A DNA stretch of 64,000 nt from Maea johnstoni (taxonomy: Eukaryota > Annelida > Polychaeta > Spionida > Magelonidae). The stretch covers positions 7,576,922 to 7,640,921 of the forward strand of contig OZ012695.1 in NCBI GenBank assembly GCA_963942565.1, written 5' to 3'. The stretch's first letter is position 1. The number at the start of each line of letters is the position of its first letter. Under the pieces are notes generated by a model that was not told the origin of the DNA, did not search any database, and worked only from the letters and a program-made list of their open reading frames with translations. The position numbers were made by a program, and so were the translations under genes. This document shows positions 1 through 31,741 of this stretch, piece by piece.

Positions 1-571
1 ATTTTCCTGAAACTTTGCATGAGTAAGAACAAAGCACAGTGATCTTCAAACAACTTTTAATCATGGGGTCATTAACTTAGATTTTTTTTCACAGATTTCA
101 GAAAAAAATAATGCAAATTATGTCATTAACATCTCATTTTCCAAAAAATTGTTTCTTTCTTTGCTAAATTCATCCCTACAGAGATACTGTCACTGCCTAA
201 AGTCCTGTTCTGCCATGTTGAAATTATTATGTGCTGTTATATAGGAATTATGGGGTAAAATAAAGGAATTCAAGAAGCAAGTTTTTAACCCAAATTTGAT
301 ATAAGTCTGAATTGCCAAGTTTAATTTCCAATAAAATGTGTCTTAACTAACTACAAACAAGAAGACATGAAGAAAATGACAGGTCATCATGTTTGCCAAA
401 GATAGTTAAAAAGTTTGTGAAATAGACTTTTTGTGGCAGATTTTCATAAAAATTACCCAATCAGTACCATATATGCACACTTTTCTATATGATAATCTTG
501 AGCAATGTGTCAAAACATAAAATTCGATAAATATGAAAAACTAGATAAACTAGCTGTGCGCTGCCACTCAC

Positions 572-20483
<19,912 letters not shown>

Positions 20484-20600
20484 ACTTGTTTACGTCAAAT
20501 ACACATCGCACCTCTAACAGAGGAGAGTTCAGCCACTCGCCGATAGGTGGCGGGCGGGATTGAACTGTGCCACACCCCCTCAAAAATCAATGAGCATTGT
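20484..20600 (-). promoter_or_regulatory. QSOX: Probable QSOX 5' UTR and core promoter region
   Basis: Directly upstream of the QSOX ATG the DNA is richer in G+C and CpG than its surroundings. It contains a GC-box-like CCCGCCCGCC on the minus strand near 20547-20557. No TATA box is obvious and no start site can be fixed. Confidence 0.4.
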
Positions 20601-22132
20601 AAGGAAAAAAAGTTGTTTTTATCGAAAAAGTCGACATATGTGAAAACATTGACCAGAAAGCCACGAGAAGTATACGTTACTCGCACTGAATAATAGCTAA
20701 ACTCCAAATCGATCACTAATCCGTTAAAAAGGCAGGGAGGGTTTAAATATGAATTAATTGTCAATTATCAAATACTAATACCGTGACACAGTTACCAGTG
20801 TTACTCACGCATGATTAATTTAAGGCTGAGATCTCACATCACATACTTTCACTCGTAGCTTAGATGAATAAAACAACAACTTTTCTTCACATAAGTTAGT
20901 AATCTATGACTTTGACGATTTTATAAAAAAGCAACAACAATTAGACAGTTCACATCAGAGAAATACATCTACTCATCTCAGGTTCACATCAAAAATGTTG
21001 TTATCCTTGTTTATATCAACGGATGCCTAATATAAATTACGCAAAAAATGATATGTGATAAGTTAATTGAAATATTTTTTTATAATATAACGTTGATTTC
21101 AGTTGTGTCGCTTTTGAAGTTGAGCAATCTAGTATTTGTCTTTTTTTTAAATATTCATCCCGTGTAGGTGTCTATGCTATATTGGAAAAACTCCGTCACA
21201 AATATCTGAGAAGCCGGCAAAGCTCCCAGATTCAAACGAATCCTATCTTTGTATATCTCTGAGACTTGGTCTAAGCTAAGTTACGGAACGCGAAATGTCT
21301 TAAATTAGACAGGGATTGTACTTAGGAAATTCTATGCGCACGTTAAACATTTCGAAGTTTTTATTAATATAAGGTGTAAGCCATCATGCGCGCAATCAAT
21401 CTCGACGGTTCAGTTAAAAATGATTGAGCCTTAAGATGAGGTTTTAAAACGAACATAGCTCGATGTTGTCATGGGGCGATATTCTTTTTACAATAATACA
21501 AAACTTGTGAAAATGTTGTAATCCTGTCAAAGTCATAAGTGGAGGGATTAATGTGAAAAAGGATATTTTTATATTTTTCTTAAAGAAAACTAGGCTAGCA
21601 AGATGCCGACTCCTTAGAACTTGGCAGGTGCGTATTCAAGGTGTGTCCAACCTTATGTAAATCCTGGAGCAGAGGCTACCACTCATGGAGTAAGATTGCG
21701 ACCAAGTGGCACAATTTTATACGGGTTAACTACTTTAAAAATATTATAATGATTGGAGTTGGAGTTGGCCTCTCGCATGTTTTGAAATCATAGTCACATA
21801 TTTGTGAAACCATTGGACATTTCTAGATTTTTTAAAGATTCTCTGCAAAGCAGATGCTTCTTATTTTCTTGTCCCATATTATAAAACCCTTGTACAATTT
21901 TAAAACACATTTCATCGTGCAGGAATGAATGTTTCAATATTATTTAGTTTAAACTTTCTTATGAAAAAACCATGTAAGCATATTTTTAACAACATATTTC
22001 GGCACACACATTTTTCTTTGAATATATCTAACTGGTGTTGCTATTAAGACATACACTTAATCATCTGATTATAAAGAATTCATTGAATCTGCATGATTTT
22101 TAATTGAGGTATATCATCTCTTAAGTAGCTAA

Positions 22133-22330
22133 TACAGGTGAACTGCCTTAATATGGACGTGTTTTATCCGGATTTTCGGATTTACCGTACAGATTTCAAG
22201 GGCCTGGTCCCTCAAATACATTTACATGCAAATTTCAGTGCTTATTACGGACAATTTAATCCGTACCTCGCCTAAACTGGACGATTTTCGAGGCACGCTT
22301 TTCACCATTTTTGGGTTAAGAGCATGCTTT
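22133..22330 (+). mobile_element. Possible pogo/Tigger-like terminal fragment
   Basis: CAGGTGAACTGCCTTAATATGGAC after a TA resembles the CAGTCAAACCTCGTTAATNCGGAC type of pogo/Tigger end in both length and phrasing. It is followed by short GGAC and CCGTAC motifs. Only one end is seen. Confidence 0.4.
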
Positions 22331-23390
22331 TATCTGGATTGCCGATCATGAATTGAATAATGTACTTTTACATAAACATTGAAATTTCATTATTTTCTTT
22401 CGTCCAAATTAAGGCTGAATTTTGCAATGCTACCAAGCATGAAATCTAGGTACAAGTGCCTCGCAGGTGACATTCTAGAGAGCTGTTTATGCTACCTATG
22501 CAAATGAAATACCCCTTTCATTTGGTCTGTTCTTAAAGAGAAGGGAAATATTATCCTGACTTTATCTTGTGATATAAAAGGTGGAAAAGTAACGAAAATT
22601 CCAAACAAAATACAGATGTTACCTATTACAGAAGCATTGCTGTATGAAACAGAAACCATTAGCAGTTTATAGAAGCACTCTACCATCATTTCAAGGTCAG
22701 CTATAACCTGATCAGGCCTTAAGTTCCTCCGAAGAGAGTATGGGCCGCATCTATGATTCTATATGAAATAAAGCTTGGCTTGAAAAGATAACTAATTGAA
22801 GGAGAGTTCATTTAACATTATCATTTCTAGTTTTAAATATTTTCTAAAAAGTTTTTTTTATGAGAGATATCAGCCATTTTGGCCAGCAATGCAAAAATGA
22901 GTTATGGTTCAGAAAGCTAATCTATAGTGGACAATATGTGACAAGGGAATTAAAGATAACAAGAGACAACAGGTTAGCCCGCACAACTGATGTGTATTGA
23001 ATATCATAATCATCTTTTTGTAATATCTTAAAAACACTACAGCTAGCAGTCACTATATACAATAAGGCAGATCGCATGAAAATTCATTTCCAATTTGTTT
23101 CTTTTGACCTGACAACCTTTTGAGGAAAAAAAGTTCTTTTCTTAGATGTCATGGAGCCTACTTTTAAGCATTTCTTGCCCAGAACATGTCACCTCTTACA
23201 AATGCAACAATCTGGAAAATAGGTTGGCAAATTTCTTCTCACCCTTTTCATTGAAAAGAAAATCAGAGGAGAGAGTAAGTTAATGAAATATGTTTTTTAG
23301 ATGTGTTTCTTAAAGCTGACCCTCAATTTCCAAATACAGCACTGGTAGTTGTCCTGTGAGCCATTGAGCATTTCTAGCTGTCTTTGTGAC

Positions 23391-23602
23391 TAACCCATTA
23401 ATGCTTATAGCAGCCAAAAGCAGCCTGACAATTTTGATTAAATATTTCAGGCTACAGCATAATTGGCAAAATATTTGAAGGAGAAATATTGATCAGAACA
23501 TTACCAATAACTCTCCTAATATTTTTAAAAAATCATTCTCAATTCAAAATGTATCATCAGAAGTATCTTTGATCCAGACGACAATTTTGAAGAAATGGGT
23601 CA
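23391..23602 (+). mobile_element. piggyBac-like MITE, family B
   Basis: TAACCCATTAATGCTTATAG at the left; CAGCCTGACAATTTTGAT and ATATTTGAAGGAGAAATATT inside; GAAATGGGTCAA at the right. Confidence 0.75.
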
Positions 23603-23726
23603 ACTCAAATGAAAGGGCATTCCCAGCAGGTCTCAGCTAATCTACCAGTCCTGAGAGGGCATCTCCTGTATCATACTACAAACTAATATCTCAGTATGTG
23701 GGATGGGAAGCCCTCTGCAATCTTAG

Positions 23727-23931
23727 CCCTTCCAATGCTGAGGCTACTTTTGTTCAAAGCACAAGGATGCAAAGATTTTCGAAAACCATCTAAACCCTGT
23801 CGTGCGGGTATTCATTGGATAGCTCTCGGCGAGTACTCTCAGATGAGTACCGATATGCCAGGATTTCAGTCATTTTCCAGTTTTTTTGCATCATTTTGTA
23901 TAGGCAAAATTAGCCACCAACACCATAAGGG
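23727..23931 (-). mobile_element. piggyBac-like MITE, family A, inverse copy
   Basis: CCCTTCCAATGCTGAGGCTA at the left, CACCATAAGGG-TTAA at the right. It shares that TTAA with the oppositely oriented copy at 23936. Confidence 0.8.
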
Positions 23932-23935
23932 TTAA

Positions 23936-24133
23936 CCCTTATGCTGCTGGTGGCTAATTTGGCCAACACAAAAGAATGCAGAACACCTTCAAAATAACTA
24001 AAAGCCTGGCACATGGGTACTCATCTGAGAGTACTCAGCTAGAGCTATCCAATGAATACCAACATGACCAGTTTCGATGGTTTTCAAAAATCGTTGGGTC
24101 TTTGTTCTTTGACATAAGTAATCATAAGATTAA
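23936..24133 (+). mobile_element. piggyBac-like MITE, family A, direct copy
   Basis: Begins CCCTTATGCTGCTGGTGGCT immediately after TTAA 23932-23935. Its far end is eroded near 24133. Confidence 0.75.
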
Positions 24134-24317
24134 GATCTCTCCATTTGAATTTGAGGGCTAGCTTTAAGGTACCAAGTCTACAGATTAACTAAATGAGCAG
24201 AATTGAGATGTAGCTTTAATTTGATTTTTTCAACAATTTTTCACGGTCTGCCATTCTCAGAATAGTCAAGTTGTGAGCATAAAATGAGATGTTGGCTGAT
24301 GCCTTGCTCACAATTAA

Positions 24318-24389
24318 CCCTTATCCTGCTGTGAAACCTATGAGCACTGCTGCACACCACGACAATTGCTGTGGTTAGCAGGATAAGGG
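24318..24389. mobile_element. Minimal TTAA-flanked MITE, 72 bp
   Basis: TTAA at 24314-24317 and 24390-24393. The ends are CCCTTATCCTGCT and AGCAGGATAAGGG, 13-bp perfect inverted repeats. The interior is only about 46 bp. Confidence 0.82.
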
Positions 24390-24649
24390 TTAATCGAGCT
24401 ACGCATCCCTAAATGACAGCAGAATGCGAGGCTACGCTTCTGCTTATGAAAGCAGAATATTAGTCTCCTAAAGCTTATGGTTCAAGGAACAACTTCACAT
24501 GCAATTAACATCCTTTCAAAGACAGAAAAATTGAAATTGTACAAGGCAAAATCATCTAGAGGTTACAAAAATACACTGATAGAAAAGTCAAGAAAAGAGA
24601 TGAGATTCTAGAAATTCAACAATTCTTTCTTTCTAAAGAATTTTTCACG

Positions 24650-24841
24650 AACCCATTCATGCCTCAAGTTGCCCTATTTAAGAGCGTATTTTGAAAAAGA
24701 AATTTGTAGAAATATTGATCAGAACTAAGCAAAAACTCTCCTTCAAATATTTTGCTAAATTTTGCTAAATTCCAAAGAAATTGTGAAAGTTATCATAGGT
24801 ACAGACAACAATGGCATAAATCTTCTACAGGCATAAAAGGG
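24650..24841 (+). mobile_element. piggyBac-like MITE, family B
   Basis: CCCATTCATGCCTC at the left, GCATAAAAGGG-TTAA at the right, ACTCTCCTTCAAATATTTTG inside. Confidence 0.72.
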
Positions 24842-25305
24842 TTAAAAAGATTTCACAACATTATTATCTGACCCCTAGTAAAAGAAGTCATCTGTTTAAC
24901 ATATTCATTTCCACAATGGCCAAAAAAGGAGTAATACTTTTACAGACTTTACAAATGCTCCTTATGATTAGATATCTAAGTCTGTTCAATGTGTCAATAC
25001 TATTACAGACAAAAGGTAAGAAAAGAAGCATAAAAATACAGATAACAACTTGGGATTTCTACTAAACTAGATCTCTGTATTTAGATATTTTAATACCAAA
25101 AAAATATTATCTTAAAATAACTTTTGAATTAAGAGTAACATTATCAAAGAGATTTAAACATGTATAAAATAGCATTGATTGTTCCCTTACTCATGAGATG
25201 AGTTTATAAAATGATATCACAAAACTGGTACTCAGCTCACCCCTAAAAGAAACAAGAAGAAAATCCACCTGTGCTTAGGCGAACTAGATGCAGAAACTAC
25301 AAAAC

Positions 25306-25523
25306 CCAAACATACTCACAGCAGCCAAAAGCAACCTGACACTTTTGGCAAAATCATTTAGGCAAAGGATAGTTCGGAAAATATTTGAAGGACAGATGTA
25401 AATCACAACATAGCTAAGAACTCTCCTGCAAATATTTTTCAAAATCATTCTTTATTTCCAGGTTATTATCAAAAGTATCATAGATCCTGACGCTTGAAAT
25501 CTTAAAGCTTGAATGAGATAAAT
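25306..25523 (+). mobile_element. piggyBac-like MITE, family B, terminal parts eroded
   Basis: CTCACAGCAGCCAAAAGCAA, GGAAAATATTTGAAGGACAG and ATCATAGATCCTGACG mark the family-B body. Confidence 0.65.
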
Positions 25524-25537
25524 CATGTGGTACTTAA

Positions 25538-26048
25538 CCCATTCTTAGCCTCCTTTGAGGTGTGACCTGTATTCATAAGAATAACTTAGAAATAAAAACA
25601 AACTAACAAAATGTTTGAGGGACACTTACTGTTAGGTCTGATTAAAACTTCTGACTGAAAAGGTATCTTCTATCTGAGGTACCTTTGAAAATAACTTTGG
25701 AATAAAGCATCAAATCACAAAATGTTTAAATGAGTCACTGGTTAAGTTTTGATTAACATATTCATTTCAAATACTCTCTAGTAAATCCTTTTCTTCCAGA
25801 AAGTTATCCCCAAAATAGTCACGATTTAATGCACCTAACAGAGTTCCTCTTAACATTTTCGTCAGGATCTATGATACTTTTGACAATATCTTTGAAATTG
25901 AGAATGATATTACAAAATGTTTCAAGAAGAGTTGTTGGTAATGTTCTGAATAATATTTCTCCTTCAAATATCTTCCGATCTATGCCTTTGCCTGAGAGAT
26001 TTCATCAAAATTATCATGCTGCTTCTGGCCACTGTGAGCATTAATAGG
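25538..26048 (-). mobile_element. Compound family-B MITE block, TTAA to TTAA
   Basis: TTAA-CCCATTCTTAGCC at the left and GTGAGCATTAATAGG-TTAA at the right. At 511 bp it is over twice the usual length and holds repeated internal segments (AATAACTTAGAAATAA, AATAACTTTGGAATAA), so it looks like two or more copies joined. Confidence 0.55.
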
Positions 26049-26274
26049 TTAAAATGATTGAACCAGTAGGCAAGGAATAACAAGAGATTTGCACATAATA
26101 ACTCATAATAGAAAGTACATTATAACTATTTCTAAGGGTCGGTTGTAACATCTTGAGCTAGAACCAATCATTGAGAAGTAACACCTGTGTCATTTTGAAA
26201 TCAGTATTTCCATGGTTTAAATCTTACAGTCTCAGTGTCAATTTCAGTAGTACTGTTCCCTTAACCCATTCATG

Positions 26275-26702
26275 CCCGCAGCCGTCCATGAGACACTTAT
26301 TACTTTGATATCTAACTCACAAATGCATACTTGCAAAAATCTTTGAAGCAATATCAATCAGAATCCAGATTAAAAAATTCTTCTTAAAATATCTTGTGGC
26401 TTCCAGCATTTCTCATTTTCCATAAGAGCTCTAACCATGATTTGGATAACACCTGTATAACAGCGAAAAAAAGGTATAACTACTTTGGTGATATCTCTCA
26501 AAGAAAAGTATTTTTCCAGAAATACTTGAAGGAGGTTTGTTTATCAGATCACAATAAACAACTCCTCAGAAATTTTCTGAATTCATTCTTTATCTTAAGT
26601 TATTCGAAAAACTCTCCCTGTGTACCATAATAGGAGAGGATTGTTTCCTATCGACACGCACATAATAAAGACACTTGTCAAATAGTTTTAGGCATGAATA
26701 GG
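26275..26702. mobile_element. Compound family-B MITE block, TTAA to TTAA
   Basis: TTAA-CCCATTCATGCCCGC at the left, GGCATGAATAGG-TTAA at the right; 428 bp with a duplicated body. Confidence 0.55.
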
Positions 26703-26987
26703 TTAAAGAGTTACTTTGTCATGACAGATAACACTCCCAATAATCATACTTTACACAGCACTCTCCTTACCAATACCTCTTATTGACCAAATGTCTGAAT
26801 CACACAAAACATCCACACTTCATTTAAAAATATCTATGTATGACCAGTTCAATAAAAGCATACCCTTAAAAATCTATTTCACAGACAGTTTGCTATGTCC
26901 AAGAGTGAAATGAATCACTTCGTAAAACATAATTAATGCTGAATTGTCGTTGTCATTGGGGGTAATTGTTGATACGCATATGCACCA

Positions 26988-27260
26988 GGGCCTCAGCCAG
27001 GTTGATGAAAATGGGTGTTCAACATCGGCAATCGAAGATATTCTGGGTGTCCTACTTTTACGGGAGGATCACAATGTATTGACCCAATAACTAACTATGA
27101 ATTCACTTATTAGGAAAATGCATCATATTTCAAAGTATACAAGGCTCCTAGCATTTGCAACAAAGAAATTATTTTTCAATCATTTGGTTGAAATTGATAA
27201 CTTATCAAATTCCCCACCAACCGTTTTATGTGTGAGATTTAAGAGTTTGGGTATCTCCAT
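26988..27260 (+). mobile_element. CAGGGTCTTAGCC-family MITE, diverged
   Basis: Begins CAGGGCCTCAGCCAGG and keeps GGGTGTTCAACAT, GGTGTCCTAC and AGAGTTTGGGTATC in family order. Confidence 0.5.
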
Positions 27261-27590
27261 TTTGTCAGTTAGTGCTTTTTCAAAAGTTTAGTTCCAAAAG
27301 TATAATCAAAATTTAATAGTGTCTAGATGCACCTACAGAAATTGGGTTGAAGCGAGGGCCACCAGTATATGTAAATAATAAAAAGAGAGAAGGGAGTGTT
27401 GGTATAAAAAAATAAATACTGCCAAATAGCATATTATGGTGTTTATTTCAAGGGAAATTTTGAAAGGTGTAGCACATGTTTTGCTTACTACAAATACTCT
27501 TTGAAAATACTATAGATGATGAGAACAGCAAATACCCTGCTGCCAAATATAACCCTTGACGGCATAAAAGAACTTTATTGAGGTCTCTTA

Positions 27591-27767
27591 CCCTTACACT
27601 GCTGGTGGCTAATTTGGCAAATACAAAATGATGAAAAAAAACTGATAAATAGGAAACCCTGGCACATGGGTACTCATCTGAGAGTACTCAACGAGAGCTT
27701 TCCAATGAATACCAACATGACAGGGTGCAAACAGCTTTGGACGAAAGCAGCCTCATCATTGGAAGGG
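27591..27767 (+). mobile_element. piggyBac-like MITE, family A, internally deleted
   Basis: CCCTTACACTGCTGGTGGC at the left, CATCATTGGAAGGG at the right. About 40 bp between ACATGACAGGG and CTTTGGACGAAAG is missing compared with other copies. Confidence 0.72.
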
Positions 27768-28267
27768 TAAAAAGTGACCGTATGCTACATCCAGTTTAAA
27801 AAAGTCTTAAAAGAAGCCTTGGTTCATAAAATCAAGTCATTATTGGAAATATATACCTTATAATGCTAGTGTCCCTAGTCCAAACACAGCAGCCCTTGGC
27901 AATAAATAGAACAATACGAGTATTACTAGTTGTTTTCCAAAACCGCTGCAAACTTATGTGGATACATACACTTGCTCTTCAAATAGACGAAAATACAATC
28001 AAGTCCTGATAGATGAAAGCTATGAGGTAACCTCACAACATCAGGTATTTTAATGATAATATACAATTAATCTTCCTCATATGAAAAAATAAACCTGGTT
28101 TGATTTGATAACTAAAGTTCTCCAGGTCCCAGTATAAGCCCAAAACATAGCAGTGAAAAATAGAATTGAACCTGTACAAAAGAGACCACCTATGGCACAA
28201 TCCTTAATTGGTATATAGAGAGTTTTTAAATTAGTCCAGAAAAAACTTAATTGAATGCATACTTTAA

Positions 28268-28452
28268 CCCATTAATGCTCACAGTGGTAAAAACAAGTGA
28301 AAGCATAGTTTGGAAAATATTTGAAGGAGAAATGTTTACTTGAACATTAACAACAACTCTCCTTCAAATATTTTGAATAATCCTTCTTAATTCCGAAATT
28401 ATTATCATAAGTATTATAGATCTAGACGACAATGTGAGGAGAATCTAAGAGG
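28268..28452 (+). mobile_element. piggyBac-like MITE family B, cut by a SINE
   Basis: TTAA-CCCATTAATGCTCACAG at the left and ACTCTCCTTCAAATATTTTG inside. The right end is lost where the SINE at 28459 begins. Confidence 0.65.
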
Positions 28453-28458
28453 CCATAC

Positions 28459-28780
28459 TAAAGGTAAAGGTATTCGGTTTATAGTCTTGTATCCACCGAA
28501 GTGCTCACACGACCTTCCTCCCCTAGCAGGCACTGTACATACAGAAACCATTTTCAATCCCCTGGGGGATATTCCAGAGCAACTGGCAGCATATAGCGCA
28601 CACACTCTAAGCACTGCCTTATTTATGCTAGGTACCCATTTTGCAGCTGGGTAGACTGAAGCAATATGGAATAAACTGTTTTGCCCAAGAACGACCAAAG
28701 TGCCCCGAGTGGCCGGGAATCGAACCAGCGACCCTCTGATTACTAGTCCGACACCTAACCAACTGAGCTACTTTGTCCCC
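28459..28780 (-). mobile_element. tRNA-Thr-derived SINE, second copy
   Basis: Inverse orientation, same head (A box TAGCTCAGTTGG, B box GGTTCGATTCC), same body and the ATACCTTTACCTTT tail. ATACTA occurs on both flanks, a probable short target duplication. The body holds ATATTCCAGAGCAACTGGCA and the CTTTGGT motif after the head. Confidence 0.82.
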
Positions 28781-29221
28781 ATACTAGACAGGTGGTCTCT
28801 CCCAACAGATAAAAAGATGTTTTAAGTACACATATCATAAAATATCATTCTTTCCCTCTCATCATTTAAGGCACATGCAGGAAAACGTTATCATACAGTC
28901 TTCATATAATTCTGTTATACATCATACTTTCAGTTGTAGTTCCTTCTCAGTCTCACTTTAATCAAATTGGCACCAACATAGTGATGATGAAAACTGTGAG
29001 CAGTTCTTACAATTGTGAGCTTAGTTCAAGTTTCAGAGAAATTTCCCTTCTTATAAGTGAAATTTCCAAAGCTGAGAATGCTAAATTTAATGATATTAGC
29101 TCCCTTGGCCGGGAGGCAATATCTTTGAAATATCATTGAGGTACCATATCTTTAAGGAAATATGGCAATTTTCTTCTAAAGGACCAATCCCTATTCACTT
29201 TCCATGATAAGCACGATTGCA

Positions 29222-29650
29222 CCCTTATGCTGCTGTTGGCTACTTTAGCCAATAAATAATGATGTAAAAAATCTAAAAAATGACTGAAACCCTAGCACAT
29301 GGTACCTGGGAGTAGTAGACAGGGAGTGGGCACTCTGCATGTGTCATCAAATTTCGCTGCCTCCCACTATATGAGTCATAGATAACCTGTGTACCCCAGG
29401 ATTGGCTGCCTGCCAGCCAACATCCTGCCAGCCTCTTTCTGAATTACGTGACCAATACTTCCCCAGGCTACAACGCGTAACCCGAGGCGCACATACCCTA
29501 GGTACTAGCATGCTGTGCCTAGGGGTTGCGGATCAAGGGGATGTATTTCTCTGATGGTACTCAGCAAGAGCTTTCAAATTAATACCCACAAGATGATTTT
29601 AATAATTTTTTACATTCTTGTTCATGGTACGAAAGTAACCATTAGAAGAG
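29222..29650 (+). mobile_element. piggyBac-like MITE family A with a 240-bp insert
   Basis: The left half runs CCCTTATGCTGCTGTTGGC to CCCTAGCACATGGTACC. An unrelated, more GC-rich segment follows from about 29309 to 29550. The right half resumes CTGATGGTACTCAGCAAGAG. The insert contains CAGCCAACATCCTGCCAGCC and no recognised ends. Confidence 0.6.
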
Positions 29651-29730
29651 TTAATGTTGGTACTTCAGAATAGCCACTTATATCATCTGATCTATAGGTG
29701 TCAGGTGACAATATGTTTAATTTTTCTTAA

Positions 29731-29935
29731 CCCTTCAGATGCTGAGGTTACTTTCGTCCAATGTACAAAAGAGCAAAAACCTTGGAAAATCATCTCAATC
29801 CTGTCATGCTGGTATTCATTTGAAAGCTCTCGCTGAGTACTATCAGATGAGTACCCATTTGCCATTGTTTCAATCATTTTTCAGCTTTTTGCCATCATTT
29901 CATGTTGACTAAATTAGCCACAAGCAGCAAAAGGG
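29731..29935 (-). mobile_element. piggyBac-like MITE, family A, TTAA-flanked
   Basis: TTAA at 29727-29730 and 29936-29939. CCCTTCAGATGCTGAGG and GCAGCAAAAGGG ends. Confidence 0.8.
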
Positions 29936-31552
29936 TTAATAGATGGTTATCCGCTGTACTGATTAAGGATATGACAAATCACTCCTTTAAAACACTGCTA
30001 ATCAAGAACTTACTTCACTTGAATAAAAATAAGAGATTGGAACCCAACATTATTCCAAATTATTTCCAATATGTGAGACAACCACACACAATGTGACCAC
30101 TGCTTTTCCAAAGGATCACCTTCAAATCCACAAAAATCATCTCAAATAAATAATTCAATTTCATTATCATCCATCACTCATGCTTCTGCTAACAGGTAAA
30201 AAAGCTTTAATACTTTGAGCTCATGATTCCCATAGTAATAAAAATATTTGAAATAAGGGGGAACAGAAATTTAGTCATGGTACAAGTAGAAATATCTCAA
30301 TAACAGAGAAACAATGTCATAGATATTAGATTGAAAGTTGTTGGTCCTGATGAATTGACAACTCAATTCAATGAATTTTTCGAAAATTCCAATTTTTGAC
30401 GAGATACTTCATCATTTAAATACCAGATCATATTTACAGTCCATGAGCAAATAGGTTTCGCATGGTCCATTCACCGTGATGCGAATAGAACGCATGGAAA
30501 ATCACACACAGACAACATAAGGACTGTTCACTGTTCTTCAATGTACAAATAAAGCAAGTAATGAATCTGCCTTTTCCTGTCATGTCCTCTACCTGTCTTG
30601 CACAAAAAAACACGAAAGGTATGGGATGATTAATTTCCCGAAATATTTTCTTTGTCAAACAAAGAAAATGTTGAAGGCAAGAAAGTTTTAGATGATGGTG
30701 TAAATGTGATCTGAGTGATCTGGTAAATGAATGCCACACTGCTTAGAAAGAACACCGCACTGGTACTGTGAAACAGTTTCTTTTATAAAGTACTGCTAAT
30801 TAGATCTCTTATATTTCACATATACAATGATTTCACAAATTCTAAACCTCTAATATGTGTCAAAACATTTTCTTTAAATAAACCTTAAGTGTGAAAATGC
30901 GGCTGCAAATTTTTTGTTAAATGCCTTACATATATTTCTTTTAAATGGAGGCATACAAACTTTTTCTCCGTGCATGCCTATGAAATTTCACTGCGGTTTT
31001 GGCCTAAAACTTAAGAAATAATGGGCAGTTACACTAGTATATTATCATGTTGGAAAATATTGTTTTCCTTAGTCTCAGTAGAGTACCTGATACAGGCCAA
31101 TCAGTGGGAAACCCTAAACTGAAGGTGGCCTGAAGATAGGAACAATCCTTTCTGATTAAATAATGCAGTGTCTTCAAGCCAGATTTATATCCTAGTTTTT
31201 CCTTGGCTGAACAGTATGACCCTCTCCTATAGAGAAGCTGCCTCTAGTAAAACTTGAATCCATATATGCCTTGGTCTTCTTTCTTGCTGTAACTGTATGG
31301 TAAAAGATGCTTTCCAAACCCACAAGTCAGAGTAATGAAGAAGACAGGATCTCCCCATTTGTTAAAAATAGACTCACGTCCATGAACCTAGTTCCTACAA
31401 CTGTACACGATGAGATGTCTTGAAAGATGAGCAAAAGACACCATCTTGTTAAAAATGGACTGAAATCCAAAGTCCAGGCTAAATTCTTTGTTTATCCTAC
31501 AACTGTACACTGATAAGGTAAGAGTTTTTAAGTTTTAATATTCCGCATTCGT

Positions 31553-31741
31553 TCACTTTTTCTTCTTCTTTCCCTGCACAGCAGATGGTGCTGCCTTCCG
31601 CGGCAAAGATGTACGCTGTTCTTCGAGGCGATTTGATTGGATCCTCTGAATGAGGCTGAAGAAGTCCTCATCGGGAACTGTCGGTGCCACAGGGGGCGCC
31701 ACCACTGTCAGCGAACTCCTCTGATCCTCCAACCGTGAGCC
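31553..31741 (-). CDS. GPSM: GPSM exon 13 (end of GoLoco 3, GoLoco 4, stop)
   Basis: A 189-bp last coding exon with acceptor attcag. It encodes GSRLEDQR (rest of GoLoco 3), VPDEDFFSLIQRIQSNRLEE then QR (GoLoco 4) and a lysine-rich tail ending KKKKK before TGA at 31555-31553. No canonical AATAAA was found close downstream, so the 3' end is not defined. Confidence 0.94.
   Translation of the reverse strand, partial: GSRLEDQRSSLTVVAPPVAPTVPDEDFFSLIQRIQSNRLEEQRTSLPRKAAPSAVQGKKKKK

Larger units (their letters stand above)
20600..31550. other. Intergenic interval between QSOX start and GPSM stop
   Basis: No exon with family similarity was recognised on either strand. Contents: a pogo/Tigger-like end (22133-22330), family-A and B MITEs, a SINE and otherwise unique AT-rich DNA. 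Bases 20600-22130 and 22330-23390 show nothing recognisable. The GPSM 3' UTR and QSOX upstream control regions must lie at its two ends. Confidence 0.6.
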
